In this document: piece by piece, positions 37,264-50,667 of the stretch
How the letters are laid out: the number at the start of each line of letters is the position of its first letter
Position numbering within the stretch: the stretch's first letter is position 1
Notes under the pieces: generated by a model
Told to the model about the DNA's origin: nothing
The model's database searches: none
Seen by the model: the letters and a program-made list of their open reading frames with translations, nothing else
Made by a program: the position numbers and the translations under genes
Source of the DNA: Neodontobutis hainanensis
Lineage: Eukaryota; Chordata; Actinopteri; Gobiiformes; Odontobutidae
Length of the DNA stretch: 64,000 bases
NCBI GenBank assembly: GCA_024349245.1
Contig: JALDNG010000008.1
Location: 3,359,501-3,423,500 of the forward strand
Direction: 5' to 3'

Positions 37264-40200
37264 TGGCGAAAAAGCAAGATGCCCGGTCGCCCATCTACAA
37301 TCTTGTTGTTGTGGGTTTGTCTGGAACAGAAAAAGAAAAGGGACAATGCGGGGTGGGAAAGTCCTGCTTGTGCAATAGGTATGTGCGGCCAAGCGCAGAT
37401 GACTTCTACCTGGATCACACGTCGGTTTTGAGCACCAGTGACTTTGGAGGTCGAGTGGTTAACAATGATCACTTTCTGTTTTGGGGGGAGGTGTCTCGGG
37501 TCTTGGAAGAGGGGCCTGAATGTCGAATGCATGTGGTGGAACAGACAGAATTCATTGATGACCAGACATTTCAGCCACATCGTAGCACTGCTATGCAGCC
37601 CTATATCAAACGAGCAGCTGCAACTAAGTTGGCTTCAGCAGAGAAGCTCATGTACTTTTGCACAGACCAGCTTGGCCTAGAGCAGGACTTTGAACAGAAA
37701 CAAATGCCTGAAGGAAAGTTGCAGGTTGATGGCTTCCTGCTTTGTGTTGATGTTAGTCGTGGCATGAATAGAAACTTTGACGACCAGCTGAAATTTGTAA
37801 CTAACTTATACGGTCAGCTAAGTAAGACTAAGAAGCCAATTGTGCTGGTCCTCACCAAATGTGATGAAGGAGTTGAACGCTATATCAAAGATGCACATAC
37901 CTTTGCTATTACTAAAAAGAATCTACCAGTAGTTGAGACATCAGCCCGCTCAAATATCAATGTAGACCTTGCCTTCCTCAGTTTAGTCCAACTTATTGAT
38001 AAGAGCAGGGGAAAACCCAAGATAATTCTTTATTTTGAGGCCCTAAAGCTTCAGAGTCAGCAGATAGCATCAGCCAAGGATCGTTATGAGTGGCTCATAA
38101 ACCGCATTGTCAAAAATCATAACGAAACCTGGGTAAACACCAGCCGACGTATGAACATCTCCCCTGAGTACAAAGAGTATGTCTTCTTGGAGGGAACGGC
38201 AAAATGCAAAAAGCTTTTCCAACAGCATGTCTACCGTCTGAAACAAGAACACATTGAGAGACGTCGCAAGATATACTTAAGCACTCTGCCGTTAGCACTT
38301 AGCTCTTTGGTGCCTGATCTGGATGAGATTGATCAGTTGAGCTGGTCTGGAGTACAGAAGGTCCTAGAGTCCAAGCCGCACTTTGCTCATTGGTTTGTAG
38401 TTTTAGAGGACTCTCCATGGGAAGATACATCTCACATTGACAACATGGAAGATGAACGAATTCCCTCAGACCTGCTGGAGACCGGCGAGGCAGAGGATAT
38501 TTTCAATGCCCACCTTGAACATTTACGTAATGAGTCCAGGCGAGCAGAGATCAGGCTGGAGTTTAAACAAAAGTTATCTTCTTCTCCGTTTGTCACTCCT
38601 GGTAAACCTTGGGAAGAGGCACGCAGCTTCATAATGAATGAAGAGTTTTATCAGTGGCTTGAGGAGCCAGAGTACTTGGACCTATATAACCGGCACCAGA
38701 AGGAGATTATTGACCGGGCTAAAGAAGACTTCCAAGAGCTTTTACTTGAGTATTCTGAGCTTTTTTACGAGCTTGAGGTGGACGCTAAACCCAGCAAGGA
38801 GAAAATGGGGGCTATTCAGGAGGTTTTGGGGGAGGAACAGCGCTTTAAGGCATTACAAAAGCTTCCAGCTGAACGAGATGCTTTAGTGTTGAAACATATC
38901 CACTTTGTGTATCACCCCACAAAGGAGACCTGCCCTAGCAGTCCACACTGTGGAGACTCTAAAATTGAACAAAGTTTAGTTTCACGTTTCCCCACATACT
39001 ACCCCTTTTATGATGTGAAGGCCCATTTTGGGGACAACAAGGCGGATAGAATTAATCTCGTCATACTAGGAAAGGATGGGCTGGCCAGAGAATTTGCCAA
39101 TGAGATTAGGGCTCTCTGCACAAATGATGACTGGTATGTGTTAGATGGGAAGATGTATGAACTGACATTGCGGCCCATTGAAGGGAATGTACGCCTTCCA
39201 GTAAACTCTTTTCACACGCCAACTTTCACCCCTCACGGTTGTCTCTGCCTGTATAATTCAAAAGACTCTCTCTCTTACGTGATTGAAAGCCTAGAAAGAC
39301 TTAGGGAATCGACACTAGGCAGAAGGGATAGTCAGTTAGCTCAGCTACCATTGTCAATACTTTTAGTCACTAAGAGAGGAGTTGGCTCCTACTCAGACAT
39401 TGGTGGAGAGACAGCCTTAAGCTTAATAACACAGGGACAGCAGGTAGCAAGGAGGCTGCAGTGTAGCTTTTTAGACCCTGCCTCTCCTGGTGTGGGCTAT
39501 GGCCACACTGTGAGTGAGTCCCAGATTAACCAGGTCCTCAGGAGTCTTCTTGATATTAGAAGGAGCTCATCCTTCAGTAGCAGCTCCCCGCCCCTCCTCC
39601 CTGAGCCTCCGGGTCTCAGAGACTCTCCACATCAGCCCGTCCCAGAAGCAGACCTGCGTATTGTCATGTGCTTAATGTGTGGAGACCCCTATGACATTGA
39701 GCAGCTCCTGTCCCCCTTCTTAATGCCTCAGCACTGTAGGCCTATGTCCGGCAGTGGCACCTCTGTGCTAGTTGAGCAGACAGTGAGTGGACACAAGCTG
39801 GCTATAGAGCTGTCAATACTCTCCTACCATGCCTCTTTTACTCTGCGTAAGAGCAGGTTAGTTCACGGCTACATTGCTGTATACTCAGTCTCCCGAAAGG
39901 CCTCTCTGGAGACCCTGTGTGCATTCTTGTGTGAGGTTCAGGACATTATCCCAGTACAAATCCTGGCTGTGGGGGATAGCCAAGTCGAGCTCACAGACAG
40001 TGACTACGCAGGTGAACAACTGATCCAAGGAGAAGAGCTCGCCCATGAGATAGAAGGCCGTTTCAATACTGTTGTTTGTGGGTCAGGGGGTGTGGTAGGG
40101 GGCCTACACAGGATAGAAATGTTTCACTCTTTCCTCATGGAGGTGGTGGAGAAACGCAATATAGTGGAGGCAACTCACATGTATGATAATGTAGCTGAAG

Positions 40201-42900
40201 CATGCACTGGTGAAAACATGTACTCCCCGCGCTGTAGTTCTCCCAGTCCTGTCACCATGTTCCTTGATTCGGAAGATGATGTGGAACCGTCGCCACCGTA
40301 CTATGACGGCACGCTCACCTCTCACGGTGGGGGCTTCAACATGCCTGACTTAGATTCAAGTGAAATTTCTGTCATCTCTGATATTAGGGACTTTGAAAAC
40401 AAACTCAACAACAAAGTGCCACCCCAAGTTAGAGTCAAACCAGGTGTGACTTTTGACTTCCGTAAAGTGAGCCGAAACCCATACATTGACACCCTTGGTC
40501 ATCGTCGTTCCTTGCCCTCTGCTGTTACCTGGGTTCCGGGCGGCGAAGTCAGCTACGATCCATCTGATTACGCTGAACCTCTTGACGCCGTCACAAAACC
40601 TCGACTTAGCAACGAAGAGATTATCTATTCAGTGCCACATGACAGCACACAAGGAAAAATCATAACTATCCGTAATTCAAACAGGATGCACTCCAATGGG
40701 AATGGCTCGGACAGCGAAGCCGACAGCAGCTCACTTGAACGAAGAAGAAAGTTCTCCGCTGTGGGGGTTAAGCCTCGTCTGTACCGCGACCGTTCCAAGA
40801 GACTTGGCAAGTTCAGCAGCTTTCGTACAAGCTTCATTGGCAGCGATGATGAGATGGGTGCTCTTACAAAGTCCAAAGAGGATGACTATGGAACCCTGAA
40901 GAGTGACAGTCTTGTTGAGGAGAGTGAAGATCCAAAAAAGAGGAACATACTTAAGAGTCTCAGACGAACAGCCAAGGTGAGTGTCAAATCGTTTTTATTA
41001 TTATTTCTTTTTTTTTTTCAGTTTGAAAGTAAACGTTTATGTCTTTCTTTTTCTTCAGAAAACAAGACCAAAGCCTCGTCCAACTATTCCCAAACCCATG
41101 GAGAGTAATTACTTTGGGGTCCCTCTTGTGAATGTGGTGTCTCCAGACAGACCAATTCCTCTCTTTATTGAGAAGTGCGTCCGTTTTATCGAGACAACAG
41201 GTTGGTTTGAGCCAAGTTTGGCCACTCTTTCAGAGTTACAAAAAATCGACACAAATAGATTTATGTGGTAAGATTATGTACAGTTTGACTCACTGAAGAA
41301 TAAAATAACTATGCAAAAATGATTTTAATCAATGCCCTCCTGCATCAAAAAATCATGTAGAAAAAGTAATGCAAGCCTAGTTCCGATTTACTCCATGTGC
41401 CTGCATGTATTGTGATACCAGTTTCTCAGTGGTGCTAATGAAGTCTTTGTGCTTCTTACCCTATGTGCCCCCCACACCTTCTCCCCATGTCTGTTGTGTA
41501 CTGTTTTCCCTCAGGCCTCAATACGGAGGGTTTGTACCGAGTAAGCGGTAACAAGTCGGAGATGGAGAGCATGCAGAGGCAGTTTGAACAGGGTGAGTAA
41601 GGCCTGTGATTATCAGATTGCCTAATCAAAACTCAAGTGTTTTACATGACAAAAGCACCAAGCAGCTGATTATTCAGACTCAATAACTGATCATTCTTCC
41701 AGTTAACACTGTCTCTCTCCTTGTGTAGATCATGGATTAGACCTGGTGGAGAAAGATTTCTCTATAAACACTGTGGCAGGAGGCCTAAAGAGCTTCTTCT
41801 CTGAGCTGCCTGAGCCCCTGGTGCCTTGCGCTCTGCAGGTGGACCTACTGGATGCGTTCAGTAAGCAAACACTGCTGTGCTGGGAGGGTCTCTGCTCCAA
41901 CATAAAAATATTATTTCTTTGGGGTAGAAGGGTGGAGAGGATTTTGTGAACTTTGTGAGCTCTGTTTGTAGAATTACTCTATATTGCTATTCAGGCTTTA
42001 GATCGCAGTATGATGATGAAAGTTTAATCAAAACTTCCTTGCTTACAGAAATTATTGACAGAGAACAGAGGCTGTATACCATGAAGGATGTCCTGAGGAA
42101 GTTCCCCAGGGAGAATTATGATGTCTTCAAATATGTTGTGAGCCACTTACACAAGTGAGTTTACCTTTCGTTCACAGACCCCTTTTATACTCTTCGGTCA
42201 TTCCAGTACCCCTGTACTACACAAGAAACAAGCGTCACACAACTTGTCCTGCTCAAATGACACCATTAGAAAATGTATCACATATCAGGTGTTCATGTAG
42301 CTTTGTACAAACCAAAACATAAATAGTGTGTCTTTAATTTGTATTATTTGTTATTTTAATTAATTTACTTGTGTTGTGTTTTTCCATTTTGATTTTACAA
42401 ATATCATGCTGAAGAAGCTTAAAAAGCTTTTGAATTAAATGTACTCTAAAGTATTGTTGATGCACTGAATAATTGTACATGTGTCTTTCCTAAGGGTGAG
42501 CCAGCTGAGCAGGTTGAACCTAATGACCAGTGAAAATTTATCCATCTGCTTTTGGCCCACGCTCATGAGGCCAGATTTCACCACTATGGACGCTCTGACG
42601 GCTACTCGCACCTACCAGACAATCATCGAGGCGTTCATCCACCAGTGTGCGTTCTTCTTCTACAACCAGCCCCTCATCGACTCCCCGACAGGCCTCGGGG
42701 GGCTGCCGGCCTCGCCCACTACTACCCTCACCTCGGCGTACTCCTGCTACCGCTCATCTCCTCCTCACTCCGCCGCCCACTTCAGCCCCCTGCAACAGTC
42801 ACCGCCCACTACCCCTCAATCGCCCCTCCAGTCACTGCTCCCACCCCTCCACCAGCACCCACACTCCCACCACTCCCCCGCCGAACAGGAGACACTGTGA
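37263..42900 (+). CDS. arhgap35: Rho GTPase-activating protein 35 (p190A RhoGAP)
   Basis: Switches off Rho-family GTPases at the membrane and controls actin, adhesion and neurite growth. Exons: 37263-40976 (one exon with 1238 codons, as in mammals), 41059-41200, 41515-41592, 41729-41860, 42049-42154, 42495-42900; 1525 aa in frame (human about 1499). N-terminal GTPase-like domain with P-loop GQCGVGKS (27-34) and LTKCDEG; FF-domain region about 270-550; two pseudo-GTPase domains about 590-950; Tyr1103 in DPSDYAEPLDAV, matching the RasGAP-binding phosphotyrosine site. The RhoGAP domain starts near 1257, with arginine finger Arg1294 in GLYRVSGNKSEME. The Pro-rich tail with SPPTTPQSP and LLPP points to ARHGAP35 rather than ARHGAP5. 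A uORF chain precedes the start. ATG 37263 gives the conserved MAKKQDARSPIYN. Confidence 0.97.
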
Positions 42901-43224
42901 GAGACACTGACGCCACATGTGCCCATGCTGGACCTTATCTCACACAGGAACATTTTGGATCAAGATAATTAGGCTCCTCAGACCTGCCATTTATATCCAC
43001 ACCATGCCAAGCTGCCATTATTAGCTCTGTTCTAGTGAATTGTTTTGAGGTTGCTTACATGGAAAAAAGAACAGCACATTTTTAGTGGTAGCACTATCAA
43101 TGAAGATAATTTTAACCATTGATTTGAAGTTGTTGCAAAGGAGAAAAACAAACCAGCAGACAAACAAGTCCTGGATGCTTGTGGCTCTGTCCTGGTTCTT
43201 GATCGCCTCTCTAATGTGATTAGT

Positions 43225-43270
43225 TAGAGCACTGGTTGTATAATTATTTGGGAGGATCACTTATTGGTAC
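43225..43270 (+). repeat. first copy of a duplicated segment in the arhgap35 3'UTR
   Basis: GAGCACTGGTTGTA...TATTTGGGAGG...CACT..TGGTAC recurs with a few changes at 44577-44624, in the same orientation. The copies lie about 1.35 kb apart. It is either a local duplication or two copies of an unnamed dispersed repeat. Confidence 0.7.
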
Positions 43271-44576
43271 TGCCATTATTTGTGACCCCCTCCCGTGCCC
43301 TCTGAACCCACCGGGGCACAAGAGGAGGGCAGGGAGCACTGTCACTACAAGCCTTCTGATGACACCACTTATCCTACACTACCAAGAAAAAAAAAAAAAA
43401 AGATGATTGCTCCATGTCGAGATGGAAGATGTGTTTTGTGGTCACAATGTTTTTAATCTGTATTTTAATTTCTTTGTCTCATGAAAGTACTGCCACTGGA
43501 TTTATGGACTGTTCCTCTGTAGGTCCTTTGAGCAGGGTTTTTTTTCTGTACAGGAGAGGTTGCCCGTGTATTTCTCTTGATGGCTGCTCAAGGGGGGGGT
43601 CTTCATTGGAACGGGAGGGAGGGTACACATCCAGGGATGCACTTTAACGATCACTGTTTTGTTTCATTTTCTGAGTGTTTTTATTTACAGCTCAAACAGC
43701 CATAACAATTGCTTTTAAACAGCATTGATAGTTCAAACTTTGTTTACATCAGGCTTATTCTTTTTTTTTTGTATCCACTAACGTATCTGAAGCACTTTTT
43801 TTGATAGTGTAGTGTTAAATTTGAAGAGATGCCACACTGACTAACTGTCCATGTTTGTTTAGTGGTTTAGTGTGGCGTTAGTACAGGCTTGTAAATCCTT
43901 TTGTAAAAACTTGTGTTCTATACAGAATGCAGAAGTACCATTTTAGGCTGATGGGAACTCTGTATCTGAGTGTTTTCCTCTTTCATCGAGCCATGTGAAA
44001 TTTAGTTTACTTTTAGCATTTGTCTTTTTTCTAGCTGTTGATTGCTCAGAATGGATGTTTAGGGAAGTTTAGGCTACATGTAAAAAGAGACTTTGTCTGC
44101 CATCAGTCAAGTGAAGGAGAATTGTTGCCTTGATCACATTAAGCGCAAAGGGGGAGTTTTTAATGTGTAACTAGTTATAACATAAGATGGCTCTGTGTTG
44201 CCACCTGGTGTCTATTGAAACCACAAGCTTGAAACCTGATAGTTACTGGATGTGTTGCTGTGGCTGTCTATCAACCCAGCTCTTTGTTTTCATCCAATAT
44301 TAAGGACCTTTTAACTCTGAAGGTATAGTCTTCTCAGCCCTCTGGTTCTAATTGTCCCAGTAAAACAAGTAGACTTAACGTGACAGACATAATTGTGAAT
44401 GGGACTTGAATTAAAGCACAGTCGGCTGCTCTAGTGAGTACGTTTTCAGTGGAGGAAGGCACGACCGTTTTAACGATTCAACTGAAGTGAAGCACTGTCC
44501 TTTTAATGAAGAAATAGAAGCAAGTCCACGTGATCGTGACTCTTTATGGTTTGGGTGTAGACTCTTGATTATTTTA

Positions 44577-44624
44577 GGCAGAGCACTGGTTGTACAAGTA
44601 TTTGGGAGGTAAACTCACTGGTAC
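44577..44624 (+). repeat. second copy of the duplicated 3'UTR segment
   Basis: Partner of 43225-43270. The shared core is GAGCACTGGTTGTA, a variable AA, then TATTTGGGAGG and CACT-GGTACT. Confidence 0.7.
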
Positions 44625-45124
44625 TTTTTAAAACTGTTTGTCAGTCCAAGCTGTAGGCTAAAGTGGCCAGAGCACGTGGCTGACAGAATCATTCAACCCA
44701 CCACTAAACTCCATAGATGTAAACAATCTTCCTCAATTGTTTGACTTCTGACACAACATTGGCAAAATACGAGTGCATACTACTCTACTATGGTTGTTTA
44801 TTTGTTTGTGATGGGACACCACCCTTTAGTCAATGGTAGAAAACATTTCAAGTGTGTATTTCAATGATTGAAAGTCCATTTTTACAATTTTTGTGAATGG
44901 TTCAAGGCCACTTAAGTTTAGTGCATGATTAAAAAAAAAGAAAAAAATGCAAAGGAAGAAGGATGATAGCTTCTTCCTATTTTTAAACATGAATTTAGAG
45001 CAAAACAAATACTGAAACAGCTGAAACACACTGTATGTACTGTGCACCAAGAGCAAACCTTGAAATTTGTCTGACTGAGAATAGTGTTTGAAGATGAAGG
45101 CCTTATGTGAACTGTATAATAGTT

Positions 45125-45130
45125 AATAAA
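45125..45130 (+). terminator. likely arhgap35 poly(A) signal
   Basis: AATAAA followed by T-rich sequence, 2.2 kb after the stop codon. The interval 42901-45124 has no coding signal and reads as a long 3'UTR, consistent with the long 3'UTR of mammalian ARHGAP35. The exact 3' end is inferred. Confidence 0.5.
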
Positions 45131-45939
45131 TTAAATCTTGTAAAATGGTCCTTGGCACTCCTGTGATATTTTTTGTTCAGCCACCATAAATGATCAACAC
45201 TAACAGCAAGTTGTTTATTACAATTTATGAAGCTCAAGTTTAAGCCACACACATTTGTCACAGCAGGGACCATTAAATCAACAAGCTGCTGGTTAAAGAC
45301 TCATCGAGTGGAGGCTGTGACAGCTTTTGAATAGACCTTTCAAACCCTGCTGCCATTTGACAATGTAAGACCCATCTAATTATTATGTTTTGATCTGTGC
45401 TTTTCAAGACTCACAGTGGAGTGTGGTCTGAACCATATTTCTGATTGGCATGTACGTAAACAAAGCAAGTCAAGGCTTTTATTTGCAATTTCATCTAAAA
45501 CTGACTTTAAATCAAACAAGCTGAACATCATCATAAACACATGACGCAGAGCTCTTCATTAGTAGCAGGGTCTGGTGCAGGTGACTCTGTAAATATCAAT
45601 TATTCACAGCATATCCGTCATGAATGGCTGCTCCCTCTCAGAAGCATAGTTTTGCCACAGTATCTGTTGATGTCTGAGGAGGACCCCGTGGTTGCAGTGC
45701 TACACTGCCATCTTGTGGCTATATCAAGTAAAGCAGGAATTCCTAATATATAGGCCTGTTTTATTTACTCAGAGCAAAAAAACATAGGCCTACTTTATAT
45801 CAGGCCTTGACATTAACATCCGCTGGATATTTCAGTAGCTTGCCCTTTTAGCATTTTAGTCTTCACAGTTGTGACTGATGCACGCCACACACACACAGCA
45901 GATCAGCTCACAGTTTAGGCACGCCCTCGAGTAAAATTA

Positions 45940-46180
45940 ATGGACAGATTACCAAACATAGAAGTCAGAAGATGTTTCCAAGAAGATATTATAGAGGAGA
46001 TTACAAGTAGGAATTGGAGATTTATTGGACATGTTTCAAGAAAAGATAACAGCACTGTTCTGGACCCCAGAAGAAAAGTTGAAAAGAGGAAAACCAAGGG
46101 CCACATGGAGGACAGCAGAGATTGGAGCTCTATTGTAGAGGGTTTATGCGCCTAGTGGCATTATGAGGACTGATGATGAA
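45940..46180 (+). pseudogene. non-LTR retrotransposon RT C-terminal relic
   Basis: Encodes LPNIEVRRCFQEDIIEEITS then RNWRFIGHVSRKDNSTVLDP, followed by RKVEKRKTKGHMEDSRDW. This is the usual order at the C-terminus of animal LINE reverse transcriptases (TEVRRR...I..R.WRWIGHVLR...GKR.RGRP..TW). Upstream RT and endonuclease parts are absent, so it is a 5'-truncated dead copy. Confidence 0.75.
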
Positions 46181-46638
46181 CTTTTGAAATCTTAGGCGCA
46201 AAAAGGTAATGTCAAGCCCAGTTATATTTTTATTGGTGAAGTGCTAATCGAAAGTCAGTCATGGAAATGGCTGTAACTAATGTTGTGGTTCTGGTGCTTC
46301 TTGGCGTCAGCAGAGTCTAGTCTTCCTCAAGGTTCCACACAATTCATTGGTATTTCCTTTCTGTACATTTTGACATGTTTTGCCATTGTTTTCTAATATT
46401 TATTTACTATTATTCTTGAAGTATGTTATAAACAATATTCAGACCTAGTTACTCATTATGACACAGTAAAAATGTATACAGTATATTTAACCTCAACTCA
46501 AACTTAAAGCCTGGGAGCCAAATCCTTTGGAAATGAATATCCATCCACTAAATTTTGGCTGTGAATAAAATCTGGGTGCTGGGTAATTATTGGCCTTTGA
46601 TATTATTTTTATTTATAATTTATTGTAGAAGCTTATAT

Positions 46639-48169
46639 ACAATTGTGCTCATAAGTTTACATACCCTGGAAGAATTTGGGATTTTTGGTCCATTTTTCAG
46701 AAAATATATAACAATAACCCAAAACATTTTCTTTCATTCCGTTGGTTGGATGAAGCCATTTATTGTCAAACAATTGGGTTTACTCTTTTAAAAATTACAA
46801 TGACAACAGAACCTACCCAAATGACACTGATCAAAAGTTTACATACCCAGGTTCTTAATACTGTGTATTTCCACCTTTAACATCAAGGACAGCTTTAAGT
46901 CTTTTGTGGTACTTGTGGATGAGGCTCTTTATTTTCTCAGATGGTAAAACTGCTCATTCTTCTTGGCATAAAGCCTCCAGTTCTTGTAAATTCTTGAGCT
47001 GTCTTGCATGAACTGCACGTTTGAGATTGACTCAATGATACTGAGGTCAGGAGACTGAGATGGTCAGTCCAGAACCTTCACTTTATGCTGCTGTAGGCAA
47101 TGGCAGGTCAACTTGGCCTTGTGCTTTGGATTGTGTTGTGTGAACGTCCAAGTATGTACCATGTGCAGTTTCCGAGCTGATAAGTGCAAATTTTCCTCCA
47201 TTTTTTCTGATAACATGCTGCATTCATCTTTTCCTGTGCCTTTGTAGCTCACACATCCCCAAAACATCACAATCCACCTCCATGTTTCACAGTAGGAATG
47301 GTGTACCTTTCATCATGGGGCTTGTTGACTTCTCTCTAAATGTAACGTTTATTGTTGTGGCCAAAAAGTTAAATTTTGGTCTCATCACTTCAAATGACTT
47401 TGTTCGAAAAGTTTTGAGGCTTGTCTATGTGCTGATTGGCGTATTATAAGCGGGATGCTTTTTTACATTTGGGTAGTAATGGCTTTCTCAACCATGCAGC
47501 CCATTTTTCTTATTGTGCATCTTTAAACAACCACACCACTTTTGTTCCAGAGTTCTGTATTTCAGCTGAAATTAATTGTGGGTTTTTCTTTGCATCCCGA
47601 AAAATTTCCAAGGCAGTTGTTGCTGAAATTTTTGTTGATCTACCTGACCTTGGTTTGGTTTCAACAGAATTCCTCATTTTGCACTTCTAATTAGAGTTTG
47701 AACACTGCTGATTGGTATTCTCAATTCCTTGGATTCTTTTTTATATCCCTTTCCTGTTTTATACAGTTTATTTGCTATTTCCTGCAGATCCTTTGACTAT
47801 TCTTTTGCTTTTCCCATAACTTAAACATCAGTGCATCACTGGATGAGAGATGCAAGGCTCTGTGAGGAGCTCAGAAACTCACTGACCTTTTATACACACA
47901 CCGATTACAAGCACAGATCACAGGTGAGGATGGTTACCTTTAGTGGCCATTCAAACCTGTTTGTGTCACTTGTGTGCATGTTATCAGGAAAAAAAATCAC
48001 CAGGGTATGTAAACTTTGGATCAGGTTCATTTGGGTAGTTTCTGTTGTCATTATGATTTAAAAAGAGTAAACACAGTTGTTTGACAATAAATGACTTCAG
48101 CACTAACTATGAGTTACCATTCATATTCTCTGAAAAATGTCAAATTCTAATACTTATGAACACAACTGA
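46639..48169 (-). mobile_element. Tc1-like DNA transposon with long terminal inverted repeats, inactive
   Basis: The outer ends CAATTGTGCTCATAAGTTT (from 46640) and AATACTTATGAACACAACTG (to 48169) are inverted copies. Further inside, TTTTTCAGAAAATAT is mirrored by ATATTCTCTGAAAAAT, and TTTACATACCC motifs recur, as in the IR/DR class of fish Tc1 elements. The minus strand holds a transposase fragment with MMFWGCVSYKGTG and TQHNPKHKAK, the family's WGC...HDNDPKHTA region, degraded. It differs from the element at 29235-30280. It lies between the convergent ends of arhgap35 and dscaml1. Confidence 0.88.
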
Positions 48170-48279
48170 ACAAAGTAGTTTTCATAGTATGTATATATGT
48201 GTGTATGTATATACATATATATATATTGTACAGACAAAGTGTTTGTGAATGACAGAAGCCATGACATATGAAAGATAGC

Positions 48280-48285
48280 TTTATT
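48280..48285 (-). terminator. likely dscaml1 poly(A) signal
   Basis: AATAAA on the minus strand (within AATAAAGCTATC), about 2.4 kb after the dscaml1 stop. The stretch 48286-50667 has no coding signal and is read as the 3'UTR. The exact end is inferred. Confidence 0.45.
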
Positions 48286-50667
48286 GCACAAGGTGTTAGA
48301 ATGATCTTTTTAGTTTTTGATTCTTTTCATAGAAAATGTACCTTTGAACACAAGCAATTGCTATATCAAGCAACTCAAACAAATGTTTGGAATACCCGCA
48401 ACATTTTTTTTTTGATTTTGTTTTTGATTTTCATACATTTTTTCCTTCAATTTTCCCTTTAAGCAAGCATGCAATGACTTTTTGAGGATGAACAAAATAC
48501 AAAATAATAAAAAAAGTAAATAGGACAAATGACAACATCAAACGACCTTTTAGAAAAACAATAAAAAGCCAACAAATTTGTATCAAAACCATAAAGTAAA
48601 GAAAATGTTTTCCCATTTTAAAAGTAAGATAATGTTTTAATTTTTTACTTTATTTCAATTTTGAAAGTGGGGTATTCAACCCTGATGTGTCCCCTGATTT
48701 GTTCTGACGAAAATAGCTCTTCATACAAAACTGTGTTTATGTACAAGACTTTATCTTGAAACAACACTCACAAATGGAGAGATCTAGGAGCTATGTGTGG
48801 GGAAATTCATCTGAACTTGGTAAATGGACAGGAGCCTGAATGCATCACATGACAAGACCTGCTCATGTCCAGCTTTATATACAATACTTTGTGTGACCAA
48901 AAGAGCTACGAGTCCCTGATTTGACTTGGCTGGACTGGTTTAGGCCACACACCTCAGTACTGTTTGGCCTCTGGAAACAAAAACTGACATAAAAAAAGAA
49001 AAAAAAATCAACAAACCAACATATATACTTATTCTCCCCAAACCCAAACAAATGAACAAAGAAACAGGCAAATGGATAAGAAAATGTAAACCACAAAACG
49101 CTATTGTGGAGATGCTTCAACAAAGACATTCCCTTAAGTTCTTGTGTGAATGTACATCAGCGCAAAATGGAGGGTAAACGAGAAAGTGGGACACATACAG
49201 TACTTCAGAAACAGAAAAACAATAAGATATTTCAATTGAGCGAACATTATATAATTTTTAAACTGAACTCCCTGACATTGAACATTTCTTAGATTAACTA
49301 TATTATTTAACTTTCATTCACATCTTGACTGGGATTTCTGTGTGTGTGTGTGTGTGTACTCCTTTGACGGTGGAAGAGTTGGTTGTAAGGCTGTAATACT
49401 GCTTCTTTAATAACACTTTTAGCCTTGAGCAGCCGTTGTCCAAACCTCCTCTTTCAAGACACAACAACTATTTGGGAGATGGTCTGATCGTGACTCTGTT
49501 TGGATTATTTAAACATTATTGTATTTACCACAGAAGCTCCAGCAAACTATTCAAAGTTAAACTGTATTTTTCATAAATGGTATTATAAAACTCCTTGAGG
49601 CGCTTCTTGTCCTTGTCATTTCCGAACACACAAAGCAAAGATCTTGCTACAAATTTGTGTGTAACCAGCGCTTATAATCCGATTCAACCGCAAAGTAAAC
49701 TCAAACCTCTTACGCAGCTAACATACAATAACATACATTATATAGTATATATGCACTTATCTTTCTTTATTCCAACCTTTTTGTTAAATTCCTTTTAACA
49801 TGATTGAGCGATTGTCTTGATAAATTTTGACCATAACTTTAAATTGCTGTATGCACGTCAACGCTACTGAAGTGCACACCATTAATACTTTGTCATAATT
49901 TCACTTAAATGTCAATACTATACCTACATAGAAATATATATGTAAATTCTTTATAATACCAAATATTCTCTATTTCTTTTTTTAATGTGAGAAATCATAG
50001 CTGCTTATTTGAGTTTCCATGTGAATGATTACACACGGGTCATCTGTTGAGAGATGCGTGGAAAGCAATAATGTGATAAAACTTGAATCTTTAACCTGAA
50101 TCTTTCTTTTGGAATTGCTTTGAAGAGAACATCTGCCAATATCTAGGTGGGACTTTAAGAGACATGAGAAGGGGTTACAGTAAGAATAGGAAACATAACT
50201 TCAAGTCCTGCAAATGGACAATAATACTCAAAATATGGAGGACAGTGCATGTATGAGACGGGATGGCCACACAGCTTTACACTGGCTATCATAGTCTTCA
50301 TCATCGAAATAACAGAGCTCCTCAACCATAGTGAATATTTGAAAATGACCACAGAATTGCTTCTTGGGTTCTTGCTGTGCATCTCCAGTGAAAAATGAGC
50401 GGAGCGAGCACCAGCCTGCTGGATCTGTTAGTTGGAGTTAGTAGTTCTTTAAAGAGTCCCAGATGAACGTGAAAAAGTTGGGTTAGCTGGGCCTCGGTCT
50501 GGGACAACGCCTTCCCCGCAAGAAACCAGATAAACAGGACCCTGGGCACTTCACCTTTAGCTGGGTTTAAAGAGATGGTTGTGTGCCCTTTTAGGCCCAG
50601 ACTGTAAAATACCAGGTTTTGGGCTGGTAGACGAGTGGGGCAGTGCAAGTCTGTGCAAAGGAGCGGG

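Noticed and set aside
37128..37580. 150-codon minus-strand ORF overlapping the start of arhgap35
   Set aside because: Antisense shadow of a strongly conserved coding exon, with no family resemblance.
42481..42968. Overlapping His/Pro-rich ORFs in the last arhgap35 exon
   Set aside because: Shifted frames of the Pro-rich RhoGAP tail.
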